Source: Pseudolabrys sp. | Lineage (GTDB): Bacteria > Pseudomonadota > Alphaproteobacteria > Rhizobiales > Xanthobacteraceae | Length of the DNA: 51,469 nt | Direction: 5' to 3' | NCBI GenBank assembly: GCA_026125895.1 | Contig: JAHCKG010000032.1 | Coordinates: 1 to 51,469, forward strand | The notes under the pieces: model-generated | Seen by the model: only the letters and a program-made list of their open reading frames with translations | What the model was told of the DNA's origin: nothing | Database searches by the model: none | In this document: positions 8,173 through 15,825 of the stretch, one piece after another | Layout of the letters: every line of letters starts with the position of its first letter | Numbering within the stretch: position 1 is the stretch's first letter | Position numbers and translations under genes: made by a program

Positions 8173-8520
8173 CTACCGCTTGGTGATCCCGAACAGAAAG
8201 CCAATGCCGGCGGCGATCGCCAGCATGGTCAGCGGGCGGGCTTCAACTTCGCCGACGATCTTCTTCACGGCGTCGCTGCCGGCGGCCGAGGCCTTGTCGG
8301 CGACGGTGTCCGACACCGCGCCGGCGCCCTGGCGGACGCGGTCCATGATGCCGGCCAGCGCCTCGTTGACGAAATCGGAGATGTCGCTGGCGCCGCCCGA
8401 CACTTCGCTCTTGGCGGTGCCGCCGAGCCGGCGCAGGCGCGACTCGAGATCGCCCATGAGTTCCTTGATGGCTTCGATTTCTTCGGCGGTCGAAGCGGCG
8501 ACTTTACTGCGGGTCGACAT
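8173..8520 (-). CDS. DUF883 (YqjD/ElaB-like) membrane-anchored protein
   Basis: A 115-residue protein with a long charged, probably coiled-coil region (EEIEAIKELMGDLESRLRRL and a long run of A/S/D/V residues) and one C-terminal membrane anchor, LTMLAIAAGIGFLFGITKR. This matches the YqjD/ElaB (DUF883) family. E. coli YqjD binds ribosomes at the inner membrane in stationary phase. The ATG at 8520 has an AGGGG site upstream (MSTRSKVAAS); the longer frame starting at 8589 has a Pro-rich, unlikely N-terminus. It lies 10 bases upstream of the two-helix membrane protein gene. Confidence 0.8.
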   Translation of the reverse strand: MSTRSKVAASTAEEIEAIKELMGDLESRLRRLGGTAKSEVSGGASDISDFVNEALAGIMDRVRQGAGAVSDTVADKASAAGSDAVKKIVGEVEARPLTMLAIAAGIGFLFGITKR

Positions 8521-8604
8521 GATTACCCCTCGATAATGCGGATGACATTTGAAACCCCAACGCCAAGGCGGCGGCGGAGGTTCCATCACGAAAGTGCGCC
8601 CTGG

Positions 8605-9732
8605 TTAATCGGGCAATGTCGGCACGCGCTTGGGGAAGACGTGGTGAAACACCACCAGGGCGACGATCAGCAGCGGCACCGCCAGGAAGGCTCCGGCCGG
8701 CCCCCACAGCCAGGTCCAGAACACCAGCGCCAGGAACACGATCAGCGGCACCAGGGTCAGGCGCTGGCCCATGATGGCGGGCGTGATGAAGTGGCCTTCC
8801 AGCGTGGTGAAGCCGAGATACAAGAGCGGCGCCGCCAGCGCGTGCGCCGAATCCGGGAAGGTGACGAGACCGACGCCGAGCAGGATCAACTGCATGATCA
8901 GCGCGCCGATATAGGGAATGAAGTTGAGAATGAAGGCGAGCACGCCCCAAGCAATCGCATTCGGCAGGCCGACGGCGAAGGCGATCGCCGCGGCGCCGAG
9001 CCCGACCGCGAGGTTGATGACGGCGACGACGCTCAGGTAGCTGGTGAGCTGGTTCTCGATGTCGTTCCAGATCTTGAGGAAACGCAGCCTTGTGGCGTGG
9101 TCGTCGAAGCCGGTCGCCAATGTGCGGCGCATGCGCGAGCGGCCGAGCAGCACGAAGAACAGCATGCCGAAGAAGATGAAGGTCTGGCCGATCGCGGGCG
9201 TGGCGATCGCCAGCGCCGGCTGCACGAAGGTGACGAGATCGACGCCGGCGCCGGTCTGCTCCTTCTCGGGCAGGAAGGCGTTGCGCAGGTCGCGCAGCGC
9301 CGACATCGGGCCGTCGAGGAAATGCAGGCGGGCCTTGATGATGTTGCCGATTTCCGGCGCCTTGCCGATCCAGTCGAGCACCGGCGTCGCCAGGAGCGCG
9401 ATGACGCCGTAGCAGATCACGACCACCAGCAGCCACAGCACGATGGCGGTGACGATGGTCGGCACGCCGCTGCGCTCGGCCTTGGCCGACAGCGGCCCCA
9501 GCATCAGGCCGATGACGAAGGCGAAGGTCGCCGGCAGCAGCACCGGGCGCGCCAGATCGAGCGCGGCGATGAAGGCGATGAGGAAGATGCCGCAGATGGC
9601 CATCTGCGAGGCGATCTGCCACATCGGGGTATTGAAATTCTCCATCAGCGGCGGCGCCCCGTTCTTGACGGACGCGTCCGCGGCCTCGTGCTTGCTGCTG
9701 CGAATATTCAAAGAAGCCCCCGGCGGCCGCAT
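8605..9732 (-). CDS. AI-2E family (PerM/TqsA-type) transporter
   Basis: A 375-residue membrane protein with about eight transmembrane segments. The family C-terminal signature is clear: AWGVLAFILNFIPYIGALI, then LEGHFITPAIMGQRLTLVPL, then WGPAGAFLAVPLL. Members export small molecules, such as AI-2 by TqsA, or act as Na+/H+ antiporters, so the substrate is open. The start is uncertain. I take the ATG at 9732 (MRPPGASLNIRS), but the ATG at 9645 (MENFNTPMW) just ahead of the first helix is a fair alternative; neither has a strong ribosome site. It stands apart from its neighbours. Confidence 0.85.
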   Translation of the reverse strand: MRPPGASLNIRSSKHEAADASVKNGAPPLMENFNTPMWQIASQMAICGIFLIAFIAALDLARPVLLPATFAFVIGLMLGPLSAKAERSGVPTIVTAIVLWLLVVVICYGVIALLATPVLDWIGKAPEIGNIIKARLHFLDGPMSALRDLRNAFLPEKEQTGAGVDLVTFVQPALAIATPAIGQTFIFFGMLFFVLLGRSRMRRTLATGFDDHATRLRFLKIWNDIENQLTSYLSVVAVINLAVGLGAAAIAFAVGLPNAIAWGVLAFILNFIPYIGALIMQLILLGVGLVTFPDSAHALAAPLLYLGFTTLEGHFITPAIMGQRLTLVPLIVFLALVFWTWLWGPAGAFLAVPLLIVALVVFHHVFPKRVPTLPD

Positions 9733-9861
9733 GGCCGAAAGCCCGCGCGAGGCGGGCGGCAATTCCGGAGGGAACAACGGCGAAGGGGCGGTTTTGGTTG
9801 CGTCGGGGCTAAGGATTCCGGCGCGCCGCGGCGCCGGTCCCCGCAAGGTAAGCCCGTAGGG

Positions 9862-12195
9862 CTAGCGGCGCTGCGCGTTCTTTTCCGCCGCGCGGCGCAT
9901 GGCCTCGGCGAGCGCGCCGCCGCCGGCCGGCTCCGGCGCCTTGCGCGCCGTGAAGGCCTTGACCGCCTTGTCGTTGCGCTCGGACGGCTTGCTCCCTTGC
10001 GGCCGCGCCGCGCCGGGCTCGTCGTCGAGCCGCAGGGAGAGCGCGATGCGCTTCCTGGCCACGTCGACCTCGAGCACCTTGACCTTGACGATGTCGCCGG
10101 GCTTGGCCACCTCGCGCGGGTCCTTGATGAAGGTGCGCGACATCGCCGAGATGTGCACCAGGCCGTCCTGATGCACGCCGATATCGACGAAGGCGCCGAA
10201 GGCCGCGACATTGGTCACCGCACCTTCGAGGATCATGCCGGGCTTGAGGTCCTTGAGCGTCTCGACGCCTTCCTTGAACTCCGCCGCCTTGAAGGCCGGG
10301 CGCGGGTCGCGGCCGGGCTTTTCCAGTTCGCGCAGGATGTCGGTGACGGTCGGCAGGCCGAAGGTGTCGTCGGTGAAATCCTTGGGGCTCAGCTTGCGCA
10401 GCTCGGCGGCGTTGCCGATCAGCACCTGGATGTTGCTCTTAGTCGCCTCGAGGATGCGCCGCACCACGGGATACGATTCCGGATGCACGCCGGAAGCGTC
10501 GATCGGATCGTCGCCGCCGCGGATGCGCAGGAAGCCGGCGCACTGCTCGAACGCCTTGGCCCCGAGCCGCGGCACCTCGAGCAGCTTCTTGCGCGAGGCG
10601 AACGGGCCGTTGCTGTTGCGATGCGCGACGATGTTGTCGGCGAGCGTCGAGCCGATGCCGGCGACGCGGGCCAGCAGCGGCGCCGACGCGGTGTTGAGAT
10701 CGACGCCGACGCCGTTGACGCAATCCTCGACCACGGCGTCGAGCGCGCGCGCCAGCTTGTGCTGGGACAGATCGTGCTGGTACTGTCCGACGCCGATCGA
10801 CTTCGGATCGATCTTGACGAGTTCGGCGAGCGGGTCCTGCAAACGCCGCGCGATCGACACCGCGCCGCGCAAGGTGACGTCGAGGTCCGGCAATTCCTGC
10901 GAGGCGAATTCCGACGCCGAATAGACCGAGGCGCCGGCTTCCGACACCACGATCTTCGACAGCTTGTGTTGCGGCCCGAGCAGCTTGACGAGTTCGCTGG
11001 CGAGCTTGTCGGTCTCGCGCGAGGCGGTGCCGTTGCCGATGGCGATCAGCTCGACCTTGTGCTCGACGATCAGCTTGCCGAGGATGGCGAGCGACTCGTT
11101 CCACTTGCGCTGCGGCTCGTGCGGATAGATCGCGGTGGTGGCGACCACCTGGCCGGTGGCATCGACGACCGCGACCTTGACGCCGGTGCGGAAGCCGGGA
11201 TCGAGGCCGAGCGTGGCGCGAGGGCCGGCCGGCGCGGCGAGCAGCAGGTCGCGCAGGTTGGCGGCGAAGACGCGCACGGCTTCTTCCTCGGCCGCGTTCC
11301 ACAGCCGCAGGCGCAGGTCGATGTTCATGTGCGCGCGGATGCGCGTGCGCCAGGCCCAGCGCACGGTCTCGCACAGCCAGCGGTCGGCCGGGCGGCCGCG
11401 ATCCGACACGTTGAAACGATGCATGATCTTGAGTTCGTAGGCGTTCGGCACGCCGGCCGGCGAGGGCGCCGGCTCGTCCTCGAACTGCAAGTTCAGCATC
11501 TCTTCCTTCTCGCCGCGGAACAGCGCGAGGATGCGATGCGACGGCAGCCTGGTGAATGACTCGGCGTAGTCGAAATAGTCGGCGAACTTGGCGCCGGCCT
11601 CGGCCTTGCCGTCGCGCAGCTTCGAGACGAGGCGGCCTTGCGTCCAGAACGCCTCGCGCAAGGCGCCGATCAGGTCGGCATCCTCGCCGAAGCGCTCGAC
11701 GAGAATGGCGCGCGCGCCCTCTAACGCCGCGGCGGCGTCGGCGACCTGCTTGTCGGCATTCACATAGGACGCGGCCGCCGCCTGCGGGTCGGTGTCGGGC
11801 TGCGACAGCAAGAGGTCGGCGAGCGGCTCGAGGCCGGCTTCCTTGGCGATCTCGGCCTTGGTGCGCCGCTTCGGCTTGTAGGGCAGGTAGATGTCCTCGA
11901 GGCGGTTCTTGTTGTCGGCGGCCATGATCTGCGCCTCGAGCGCGGCGTCGAGCTTGCCCTGCTCGCGCACCGACTTGAGGATGGCCTCGCGCCGCTCTTC
12001 CAGCTCGCGCAGGTATTTCAGGCGCTCGTCGAGCGTGCGCAATTGCGCGTCGTCGAGCGCGCCGGTCACTTCCTTGCGGTAGCGCGCCACGAACGGAACC
12101 GTGGCGCCGCCGTCGAGCAGTTCGACCGTCGCCTTGACCTGTTCGACGCGGACGGAGAGTTCGGTGGCGATGCGTTGGAAGATGAGCTCGGACAT
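9862..12195 (-). CDS. tex: Tex-family RNA-binding transcription accessory protein
   Basis: A 777-residue cytoplasmic protein, the normal Tex length. Domains in order: the helical Tex N-domain with [19 protein letters not shown] near residues 30-50, the YqgF/RuvX-like nuclease fold ([20 protein letters not shown], about 320-340), a helix-hairpin-helix region ([20 protein letters not shown] and [20 protein letters not shown], about 500-550), and an S1 RNA-binding domain ([31 protein letters not shown], about 645-710). The tail is basic and low complexity. Tex binds nucleic acid and influences transcript stability and toxin or virulence gene expression in other bacteria. An in-frame GTG lies at 12204; the ATG at 12195 ([10 protein letters not shown]) fits the family better. 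Confidence 0.95.
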   Translation of the reverse strand: MSELIFQRIATELSVRVEQVKATVELLDGGATVPFVARYRKEVTGALDDAQLRTLDERLKYLRELEERREAILKSVREQGKLDAALEAQIMAADNKNRLEDIYLPYKPKRRTKAEIAKEAGLEPLADLLLSQPDTDPQAAAASYVNADKQVADAAAALEGARAILVERFGEDADLIGALREAFWTQGRLVSKLRDGKAEAGAKFADYFDYAESFTRLPSHRILALFRGEKEEMLNLQFEDEPAPSPAGVPNAYELKIMHRFNVSDRGRPADRWLCETVRWAWRTRIRAHMNIDLRLRLWNAAEEEAVRVFAANLRDLLLAAPAGPRATLGLDPGFRTGVKVAVVDATGQVVATTAIYPHEPQRKWNESLAILGKLIVEHKVELIAIGNGTASRETDKLASELVKLLGPQHKLSKIVVSEAGASVYSASEFASQELPDLDVTLRGAVSIARRLQDPLAELVKIDPKSIGVGQYQHDLSQHKLARALDAVVEDCVNGVGVDLNTASAPLLARVAGIGSTLADNIVAHRNSNGPFASRKKLLEVPRLGAKAFEQCAGFLRIRGGDDPIDASGVHPESYPVVRRILEATKSNIQVLIGNAAELRKLSPKDFTDDTFGLPTVTDILRELEKPGRDPRPAFKAAEFKEGVETLKDLKPGMILEGAVTNVAAFGAFVDIGVHQDGLVHISAMSRTFIKDPREVAKPGDIVKVKVLEVDVARKRIALSLRLDDEPGAARPQGSKPSERNDKAVKAFTARKAPEPAGGGALAEAMRRAAEKNAQRR

Positions 12196-12328
12196 GGACG
12201 GCACTCGGCAGGACGATTCAACGGGCGGTGCTTATCGCCTGTGGGTGCGTGTCGGAGCAACCGCTTGACAGGTCACGGCTGTGGAGAGCGCGGCCTCGCG
12301 CGCCGTGGTCGGGCGACGTGAAGCCAAT

Positions 12329-12350
12329 AAAAAAGCCCGCTCACGCGGGC
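12329..12350 (-). terminator. Rho-independent terminator, probably the original tRNA-Val terminator
   Basis: Read on the minus strand, GCCCGC, loop GTGA, GCGGGC is followed by six T. It lies 36 bases beyond the orphan copy of the tRNA-Val 3' part. That is where the tRNA transcript would end if the 1.6-kb insert were removed. Confidence 0.8.
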
Positions 12351-12385
12351 CTTCGACAGCATCAGATCGGCAACATCAAGAAGCA

Positions 12386-12435
12386 GATGGTGGGCGGTAT
12401 AGGGATTGAACCTATGACCCCACCCGTGTGAAGGG
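12386..12435. repeat. attachment-type direct repeat, left copy (partial tRNA-Val)
   Basis: These 50 bases are identical to 13965-14014. They contain the tRNA-Val 3' half (anticodon stem-loop, variable loop, T arm, acceptor 3' strand, encoded CCA) plus two or three bases downstream. No tRNA 5' half is present here, so it is an orphan copy of the kind left by tRNA-directed integration. Confidence 0.9.
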
Positions 12436-12886
12436 CAGGGAAGCGAAGAAAGCTGAATGCTTTCAAGCTGCTCAGATTTCTCTGCGGGTAAGCAAAGGTC
12501 AGGAAAGGGCGCCCGGAGACACGCAGTGCGTGCCGATTGCGTGCCGCCTCCAGACGAAGGGTGAGTCCTCCGCCGCCCCGTGTCTTCGAGGCCCCAGACT
12601 CCGCCTCTCCGTATCGCGGGCGTCTGGGGGCGAGCAAGGCCGCGCAACGGCGGGCGGCTATTTTCAATACCCGGTCGACGGACTAATTCACCTGAACGGT
12701 CTGCCGGAGCCGTGAGACGGCCTCGTCTGAGCGGTTCCGTAGTGTTCCAACCGTCAACTCAATTCGACTTCCAGTCACGATTACCACCCCGTGGTTGTGG
12801 ACAGTGGGGCTATATGTAGTGGCTTCGGGAAGGGTCTGGCGGACGGGATTACATTCAGGTCACCGAAACGATTCTTCCGAGGACTT
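12436..12886. other. non-coding left arm of the tRNA-Val element
   Basis: I find no convincing gene in these 450 bases on either strand. The stretch contains an inverted repeat (12592-12599 CCCCAGAC with 12622-12629 GTCTGGGG) and a short direct repeat of GCGTGCCG at about 12526-12545. Its last part, about 12750-12880, is relatively A/T-rich and would hold the promoter of the two-gene unit. Confidence 0.5.
12592..12629. repeat. inverted repeat inside the tRNA-Val element
   Basis: CCCCAGAC and GTCTGGGG are perfect 8-base arms 22 bases apart. The arms extend imperfectly outward with G/C pairs. It could be a protein-binding site of the element or an RNA hairpin. No T-run follows on either strand. 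Confidence 0.45.
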
Positions 12887-13105
12887 ATGCTCGATAAAAT
12901 TCGGAAATGGTACGAGGGCGTCTATGTGCCTTTTGAGAGTGACCCGTACTCGCCGGTCGTCTTCACCGGCGGGGACTATCAGAGGCACTGGACGGCACAA
13001 GCAGCCAGAGTGCTGGTCGAGTTCTATCTCCGGGAGTGGAGGTGGTTGTGGCCGACCGCAATTGGCGTCGGTAGCCTCTCCATTGCCATCTTGCGCATGG
13101 GGTAG
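12887..13105 (+). CDS. small membrane protein of the tRNA-Val element, unknown function
   Basis: A 72-residue protein that I do not recognise. Residues 1-50 are soluble and rich in aromatic residues (WYEGVYVPFESDPYSPVVF, then GGDYQRHWTAQ). Residues 52-70 (WLWPTAIGVGSLSIAILRM) form one membrane segment near the C-terminus. The ATG at 12887 has GAGG at 12879-12882. An upstream in-frame ATG at 12791 is possible but would add a Gly-rich stretch with no ribosome site. The stop codon is two bases before the ATG of the next gene, so translation is coupled. Codon use is less G/C-biased than the flanking chromosome, in line with acquired DNA. Confidence 0.6.
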   Translation: MLDKIRKWYEGVYVPFESDPYSPVVFTGGDYQRHWTAQAARVLVEFYLREWRWLWPTAIGVGSLSIAILRMG

Positions 13106-13107
13106 TC

Positions 13108-13824
13108 ATGGCTGAGCCAACTCTGGTGGTGACCCAGCCCTCACTGGCTTGGGCGGTGTTCAGCGTTATCGGCGGGTCGATCATCGGCGCCGTCTCCAGT
13201 GCTATCATTTCGTACCTCATTCAGCGGAAAAACCTTTCGGCTGCGCGGGAGCAGCGCGCCGAAGACCGGAAGAACATGAGGCGAGCTACGGGATATTCGA
13301 TCCTGTTCAAAATGATCAAACTGGCTTCGAGCGTGCAAAACTTGAGGGACGCCCTTCAAGTCTCAGTCGAACTCGCGCGCGAGCAAGGGCGAAGGCCCAC
13401 CTGGGAGGTTGTTCAGCCCATAGGTCCACCGACGGAGAATATCCATTTCTCGGCTGAGGAGATGGCGCTCATCCTATCGCTGGACGATGCACTTTTTAAT
13501 CAAATGGCCGCGCTCGACGATATGCACAACAACACCGCAGGCATCTTCAACCTCTATGGCCAAAAGAGAGAAGCCCTCACAAGCCGGCTTGGCGCCGTGG
13601 AAGAGAATGGTGTGCTCACGACAATGGTTGACCGAGCTACAGCCGAGTGGATGGCCCCGCGTGCTTTGGAGCTCAACGGGATAATACAGCACATGATTAG
13701 GAGCTCGACCGAAGACACCGAAACAGCTTGGGGCGCTCTGTTTCGACTTCGCGAGGTGCTGGAAGCGAAACTGGATATCCGCCATCGTTTGGAGAGGCGG
13801 ACGCCAGCCGCACGAACTATCTAA
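13108..13824 (+). CDS. membrane-anchored helical protein of the tRNA-Val element, unknown function
   Basis: A 238-residue protein that I do not recognise. One N-terminal membrane segment (about residues 14-38, AVFSVIGGSIIGAVSSAIIS) is followed by a basic, probably coiled-coil stretch (QRKNLSAAREQRAEDRKNMR, about 39-58) and a long helical cytoplasmic domain to the end. This N-terminal-anchor-plus-helical-domain layout is common in accessory-island proteins, including some phage-defence and plasmid-maintenance proteins, but nothing in the sequence proves either. It is translated right after the 72-residue protein (TAG, two bases, ATG). The two may form a membrane complex. Confidence 0.7.
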   Translation: MAEPTLVVTQPSLAWAVFSVIGGSIIGAVSSAIISYLIQRKNLSAAREQRAEDRKNMRRATGYSILFKMIKLASSVQNLRDALQVSVELAREQGRRPTWEVVQPIGPPTENIHFSAEEMALILSLDDALFNQMAALDDMHNNTAGIFNLYGQKREALTSRLGAVEENGVLTTMVDRATAEWMAPRALELNGIIQHMIRSSTEDTETAWGALFRLREVLEAKLDIRHRLERRTPAARTI

Positions 13825-13829
13825 ATAAG

Positions 13830-13964
13830 CTAGGCGTCTTCGGGCACAAGCTGGCCTGCTGGCGCTAGCGTGCATTCGTCGCCGGGCTTTGCCTCCACGA
13901 CTGACACGTGCGTAATCTGCTGGCCTGCGGGCGCGACGAAATGGGAGGGATTTGCAACGGGATG
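13830..13964 (-). pseudogene. possible C-terminal coding remnant
   Basis: On the minus strand an open frame runs from beside the tRNA CCA end to TAG at 13830-13832. Its tail (KPGDECTLAPAGQLVPEDA) reads like a genuine protein end, with VAPAGQ and LAPAGQ repeated. No start codon with a ribosome site is visible, so it may be the tail of a gene lost when the element shrank. The assignment is weak. Confidence 0.25.
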
Positions 13965-14014
13965 GATGGTGGGCGGTATAGGGATTGAACCTATGACCCC
14001 ACCCGTGTGAAGGG
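13965..14014. repeat. attachment-type direct repeat, right copy (inside tRNA-Val)
   Basis: Identical over 50 bases to 12386-12435. This copy is joined to the intact tRNA 5' half and so forms part of the functional tRNA-Val gene. Confidence 0.9.
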
Positions 14015-14041
14015 TGTGCTCTCCCGCTGAGCTAACCGCCC
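13967..14041 (-). tRNA. tRNA-Val (anticodon CAC)
   Basis: The complete cloverleaf is readable on the minus strand: acceptor GGGCGGT pairing with ACCGCCC, D stem GCTC/GAGC, anticodon stem CACCC/GGGTG with loop TTCACAC (anticodon CAC, reading GUG), T stem ATAGG/CCTAT around TTCAATC, discriminator A and an encoded CCA. Its 3' half lies in the 50-bp repeat that bounds the inserted element. No terminator is seen directly downstream within the insert. Confidence 0.95.
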
Positions 14042-14350
14042 GGTCCATTCAGCCGGGCGATATAAGGAATGCGCTGCGGCAGTGTCAAGGCAAGCGGCGC
14101 AAATCGCTGGAATCTTTGGCTGAATGCGGGTTGGCGGATTGTGGCTCGCCGCCCTCGGTCGCCCCGCAATGAGAGTCTTCTGGATTCCCGCTTGCGCGGG
14201 AATGAGCGGAGCGTGGGGACCTGCCCGAGAGCCCGTCTGGATTCCGGGTCCGCGCTTTCAGCGCGTCCCGGAATGACAGGGGTCGAGAAGGACCTTCTGG
14301 ATTCCCGCTTGCGCGGGAATGAGCGGAGGCGGGTTGCTCGCCTTTGAGCC
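14042..14350. other. intergenic region with three palindromic repeat units
   Basis: No gene is seen. After the tRNA promoter region, three repeat units of the GGATTCCCGC family occupy 14177-14330, listed separately. Confidence 0.6.
14177..14327. repeat. cluster of three dispersed palindromic repeats (family A)
   Basis: Units at 14177-14210 and 14294-14327 are identical over 34 bases. Their core is GGATTCCCGC TTGC GCGGGAATGAG, a 7-8 bp hairpin with a conserved TCTGG before it and AGCGGA after it. Between them, 14237-14280 is a longer variant (GGATTCCGGG, central stem CGCGCTTTCAGCGCG, CCCGGAATGAC). Related units occur at 43332-43361 and 45607-45637. These resemble the REP-like elements of Rhizobiales intergenic DNA. 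Confidence 0.8.
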
Positions 14351-15640
14351 CTAGTTCGGCACTTTCGGCTCGTCGGCCTGCGCCATGCGCGTTGCCTGGG
14401 TCTGCAGCGCGCGGATGCGGTCGGCGAGGTTGCCGCCGGCCGGGGCCGCTTCCGCGACGCCGGCTTCCGTGCCGGCCTGCACGGCGCGGTCGCGCGCCGT
14501 CTCGGCGGCGAGAATGGCGTCGATCGGCGAGTTCGGCCCTTCCAGCGCCGAAGCCAGCCGCGCGATCTCGGCGGCGACGTCGTTGATGCGCTCGCGCATC
14601 ATCGAATTCTCGATGCGTTCGGAGGCCCAGATCTCGTCGGCCTCGCGCTTGAGCGCGGACAGATCGCGGGTCACGGTGTCGCGCTCGTCGCGGGTGCGCT
14701 CGAGTTCGGCGAGCAACTGGGCGTTCTCGGCGCGCAGCTGCTGCGTCGCCGAACTGGCGCGGGTGTCGAGCTCGGCAATCGCGGTGCGCAGGTCGGCTTC
14801 GGTCTTGCGCGCGGCTTCCATCTCGCCGCGCATGTGGCGCAGTTCGACTTCGCTCTCGGCTAAAAGACGGGTCTGCTCGCCGAGGCGGTTTTCCATGTCG
14901 GTGGCGCGGCGGCCGAGAATTTCGGCCTCGGTGGTCTGCGCCACCAGCGCGTGTTCGAGTTCGCCGACGCGGCGGCCGAGATTCTCGACCTTGCCGCGCT
15001 CTTCGGTCAGTTCCTGCGTCGCGGCCTTGAGCTCGACGCGCTCGGCGTCGCGGCGGTCCTCGACGGTGCGCAACTCGCTGCTGGCGTCGTCGAGGCGCGA
15101 CTTGAGCGCATCGACCTGGGTCTTGAGCGACACCAGCTCGACCTTCTGCGCCTCGTTGACGCTCGACTGCTCGTCGAGCACGGAGACCATTTTGGCGAGC
15201 TCGGTCTGCTTCTCGGTCAGCGCGCGCTGGGCGTCGAGCATGGCGCTGGTCTTGACGGCGAATTCTTCCTCGGTGACGCGCAGCTGATCGCGCAGCGCCT
15301 TGTCGCGCGCTTCCAGCGCGAAGATGGTGGCGGTCTTTTCGCCGAGCTCGATCTTGAGGCGGTTGATGGCGTCGCCCTTCTTGCCGAGTTCGGCAAGCTG
15401 GCTGGTGCTCTTGGCGCGCAGGCCCTCGACCGCGACTTCGAGCCGGCGGGTGGACATGGCGAATTCGGCGCGAAGCTGATCCTTGTCGGCCTGGATCTCG
15501 GCCATCGACAACGGCGTCGCGGCTTCGAGACGGCGCATGGTGAGACGAACGGCGCGGCCGTGGACGAGCGGGATCACGACGAGGCCCACGAGGGCCGCGA
15601 CTAGAAACCCGATGCCGAAATACATGATCGGCTCAATCAT
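14351..15640 (-). CDS. membrane-anchored long coiled-coil protein, unknown function
   Basis: A 429-residue protein. One N-terminal membrane segment (residues about 5-27, IMYFGIGFLVAALVGLVVIP) is followed by an almost unbroken coiled coil from about 35 to 370, rich in Glu, Lys, Arg, Leu and Ala, with heptad-like runs such as DAINRLKIELGEKTATIFAL. The last 60 residues are less regular. This layout suggests a cytoplasmic rod tethered to the inner membrane, perhaps with an envelope or division role, but no known domain is seen. The ATG at 15640 follows GGAGGCG by eight bases, which decides the start. It stands alone on the minus strand. Confidence 0.8.
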   Translation of the reverse strand: MIEPIMYFGIGFLVAALVGLVVIPLVHGRAVRLTMRRLEAATPLSMAEIQADKDQLRAEFAMSTRRLEVAVEGLRAKSTSQLAELGKKGDAINRLKIELGEKTATIFALEARDKALRDQLRVTEEEFAVKTSAMLDAQRALTEKQTELAKMVSVLDEQSSVNEAQKVELVSLKTQVDALKSRLDDASSELRTVEDRRDAERVELKAATQELTEERGKVENLGRRVGELEHALVAQTTEAEILGRRATDMENRLGEQTRLLAESEVELRHMRGEMEAARKTEADLRTAIAELDTRASSATQQLRAENAQLLAELERTRDERDTVTRDLSALKREADEIWASERIENSMMRERINDVAAEIARLASALEGPNSPIDAILAAETARDRAVQAGTEAGVAEAAPAGGNLADRIRALQTQATRMAQADEPKVPN

Positions 15641-15825
15641 GGAACGACGCCTCCAAAACGCCTCGCCCGGTCTTCCCCGAAATCGACCATGACACCGGCC
15701 GGACAGGGTTGCCAGCAATGCTACAGATTAACCTAAACCCGCACGCGCGTCCTTAACCGGACACCCGCGCGGGCGCAAAGGCTCTAGCACTCGGGGCGTT
15801 AATAAAGAGGCGTTCCGTGCCGCTT

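Larger units (their letters stand above)
12386..14014. mobile_element. mini integrative element (remnant or satellite) in tRNA-Val
   Basis: A 1,579-base unit plus one repeat lies between perfect 50-bp repeats of the tRNA-Val(CAC) 3' end, the hallmark of tyrosine-recombinase integration into a tRNA gene. The tRNA 5' half is at the right, and the old terminator (12329-12350) is now at the left, so the insert supplies the present tRNA 3' half. The interior is visibly more A/T-rich than the flanks and contains two small coupled genes but no integrase. It could be a satellite moved in trans or the remains of a larger island. Confidence 0.8.

Noticed and set aside
8131-11559. 1,142-residue plus-strand open frame opposite the AI-2E and tex genes
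   Set aside because: Low-complexity Arg/Asp/Gly/His composition typical of the complement of GC-rich genes; the minus-strand genes are clear.
12386-12435. A second tRNA-Val gene
   Set aside because: Only the 3' half is present; no acceptor 5' strand or D arm precedes it, so it cannot form a tRNA.
14177-14327. CRISPR array
   Set aside because: Repeats are palindromic, unequal in spacing and only three in number, and similar units are scattered singly elsewhere; no cas gene is present.
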